This document shows positions 63,401-64,000 of a stretch of 64,000 bases of DNA, piece by piece (position 1 is the stretch's first letter; each line of letters opens with the position of its first letter). Position numbers and translations under genes: made by a program. The notes below the pieces were generated by a model. That model saw only the letters and a list, made by a program, of their open reading frames with translations, was not told the DNA's origin and ran no database searches. The DNA is from Torymus aiolomorphi (Eukaryota; Arthropoda; Insecta; Hymenoptera; Torymidae): assembly GCA_036365515.1 (NCBI GenBank), contig CM070873.1:262801575-262865574 (forward strand), in the 5' to 3' direction.

Positions 63401-63920
63401 AATGGAAATATAATTCAAGACATTAAATAAATTTGAAATTTTAATGCGATAGTAACGCATTTTATAGACAATGTGAGCGTGAAACTTGATCCCTCTCATA
63501 GACCGTGTACCCCTCTCCCCCAATTCAATTATAAATGTTATAACGCTTTAACAAGGTCGTTAAATACCATCCCATTCCTGTTTTTAAGCGCACTCTTAAT
63601 GATTGCATTATTAAAATTAGCATATCTTGCTACGCGTTTGAGGAGTTGTCTTTTAGTTAAACGCTTTGCCATGCTAATGCAATTAACCTTTACCTTCCGT
63701 TTCTTGCCGCTGCCGCCAGCAGCGTGAGCGCTCGCGCCATAGCGGTGGAGGGAGGGAAAGAGACAGTGAGCAAACCCAATTTTGACACGGCCATTTCGGT
63801 TCCGCGCAATTAATACGCCATAGCTGCTGCGCGATGCTGGCGAAGAGCGGCACTGCCAAAGAAGAGGGCAAGAACTAGAAACTCAATCTACTGTTTTTTT
63901 TTCTTCTTCTCTCGACCCTC

Positions 63921-63949
63921 CTAATTCGCATTTTTTTCTCTTGTTGCAG
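63921..63949 (+). promoter_or_regulatory. Splice acceptor: branch-point-like site, pyrimidine tract and CAG
   Basis: CTAAT at 63921-63925 fits a metazoan branch-point core. It is followed by a T-rich tract with TTTTTTTCTC and TTGTTG, then CAG at 63947-63949. The spacing of about 25 nt from branch point to AG is normal. A longer T/C-rich stretch just upstream (63892-63920) adds strength. This is the best acceptor I noticed by eye in the window and implies transcription on the plus strand. Confidence 0.55.
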
Positions 63950-64000
63950 AATGTGCGGAGGGCGTAGAACAGCAGCAGCACGACGAGTCGTCAGGGAGGT
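63950..64000 (+). CDS. Start of a probable exon, gene unknown, cut by the window edge
   Basis: Directly after the acceptor, two frames are open to the window end. Skipping two bases gives CAEGVEQQQHDESSGR, an acidic and glutamine-rich stretch of ordinary protein composition. Skipping one base gives MCGGRRTAAARRVVRE, which begins with a possible start codon. The third frame stops at once. The first reading is favoured by composition, so the acceptor would be phase 2. The window ends in AGGT, which might be a donor, but one cannot tell. I do not recognise the protein. Non-coding 5' exon remains possible. Confidence 0.35.

Larger units (their letters stand above)
44991..63920. other. Non-coding block rich in GA/CT tracts with no supported gene
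   Basis: No gene could be defended. CpG-rich patches (about 46500-47050, 48000-49400, 56500-57700) alternate with AT-rich DNA (about 45640-46300, 47150-47560, 49390-49740, 52690-53150, 57850-58720, 63200-63700). Open frames at 45122-45628 and 46614-47120 exceed 160 codons but are Arg/Ser-rich or overlap others on the opposite strand and show no domain. The rightmost 30 kb carries many pure dinucleotide tracts, listed individually. Confidence 0.55.

Overview
This is eukaryotic DNA, and almost all of it is non-coding. Three things point to an arthropod, most likely a hymenopteran insect such as an ant, wasp or bee. CpG-rich, GC-rich stretches alternate with AT-rich ones. Long pure (GA)n/(CT)n and (CA)n/(GT)n microsatellites are very dense. 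There are short inverted-repeat transposable elements and no compact genes. This assignment is an inference from sequence character; no recognisable orthologue supports it. I find no operon, CRISPR array, rRNA or intact protein-coding gene. The many medium-length open frames come from GC-rich DNA, which has few stop codons, and from microsatellites read as SLSL, RERE or HTHT repeats.

Layout. 1-3963: non-coding, with a long GA tract. 3966-6340: an AT-rich DNA transposon-like element with about 27-bp terminal inverted repeats and a TA target duplication; it holds a 175-bp tandem repeat, copies of its own terminal motif and a nested 163-bp hairpin MITE. 6343-17460: CpG-rich non-coding DNA. About 17540-17692: a likely 3' tail of a non-LTR retrotransposon. 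17700-28320: non-coding with many CT tracts. 28321-28985: a 665-bp foldback element with 210-bp arms. 28986-42660: GC-rich non-coding DNA dominated by microsatellites, including a 218-bp self-complementary CA-CG-TG block. 42678-42749: a tRNA-like sequence on the minus strand with a pol III-type T-run. 42780-43410: a possible retroelement remnant. 43450-44423: a near-perfect 974-bp foldback element with arms of about 455 and 463 bp. 44623-44739: a further imperfect palindrome. 44990-63949: non-coding DNA rich in GA/CT tracts.

At the right edge (63950-64000) a strong splice acceptor (branch-point-like CTAAT, long pyrimidine tract, CAG) precedes a short open segment on the plus strand. The simplest reading is that much of the window is a long intron, or the intergenic plus 5' region, of a plus-strand gene whose coding part lies to the right. 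The most notable content is structural: three independent foldback or hairpin elements, a TIR element carrying an array of its own end motif, and a large self-complementary dinucleotide block.
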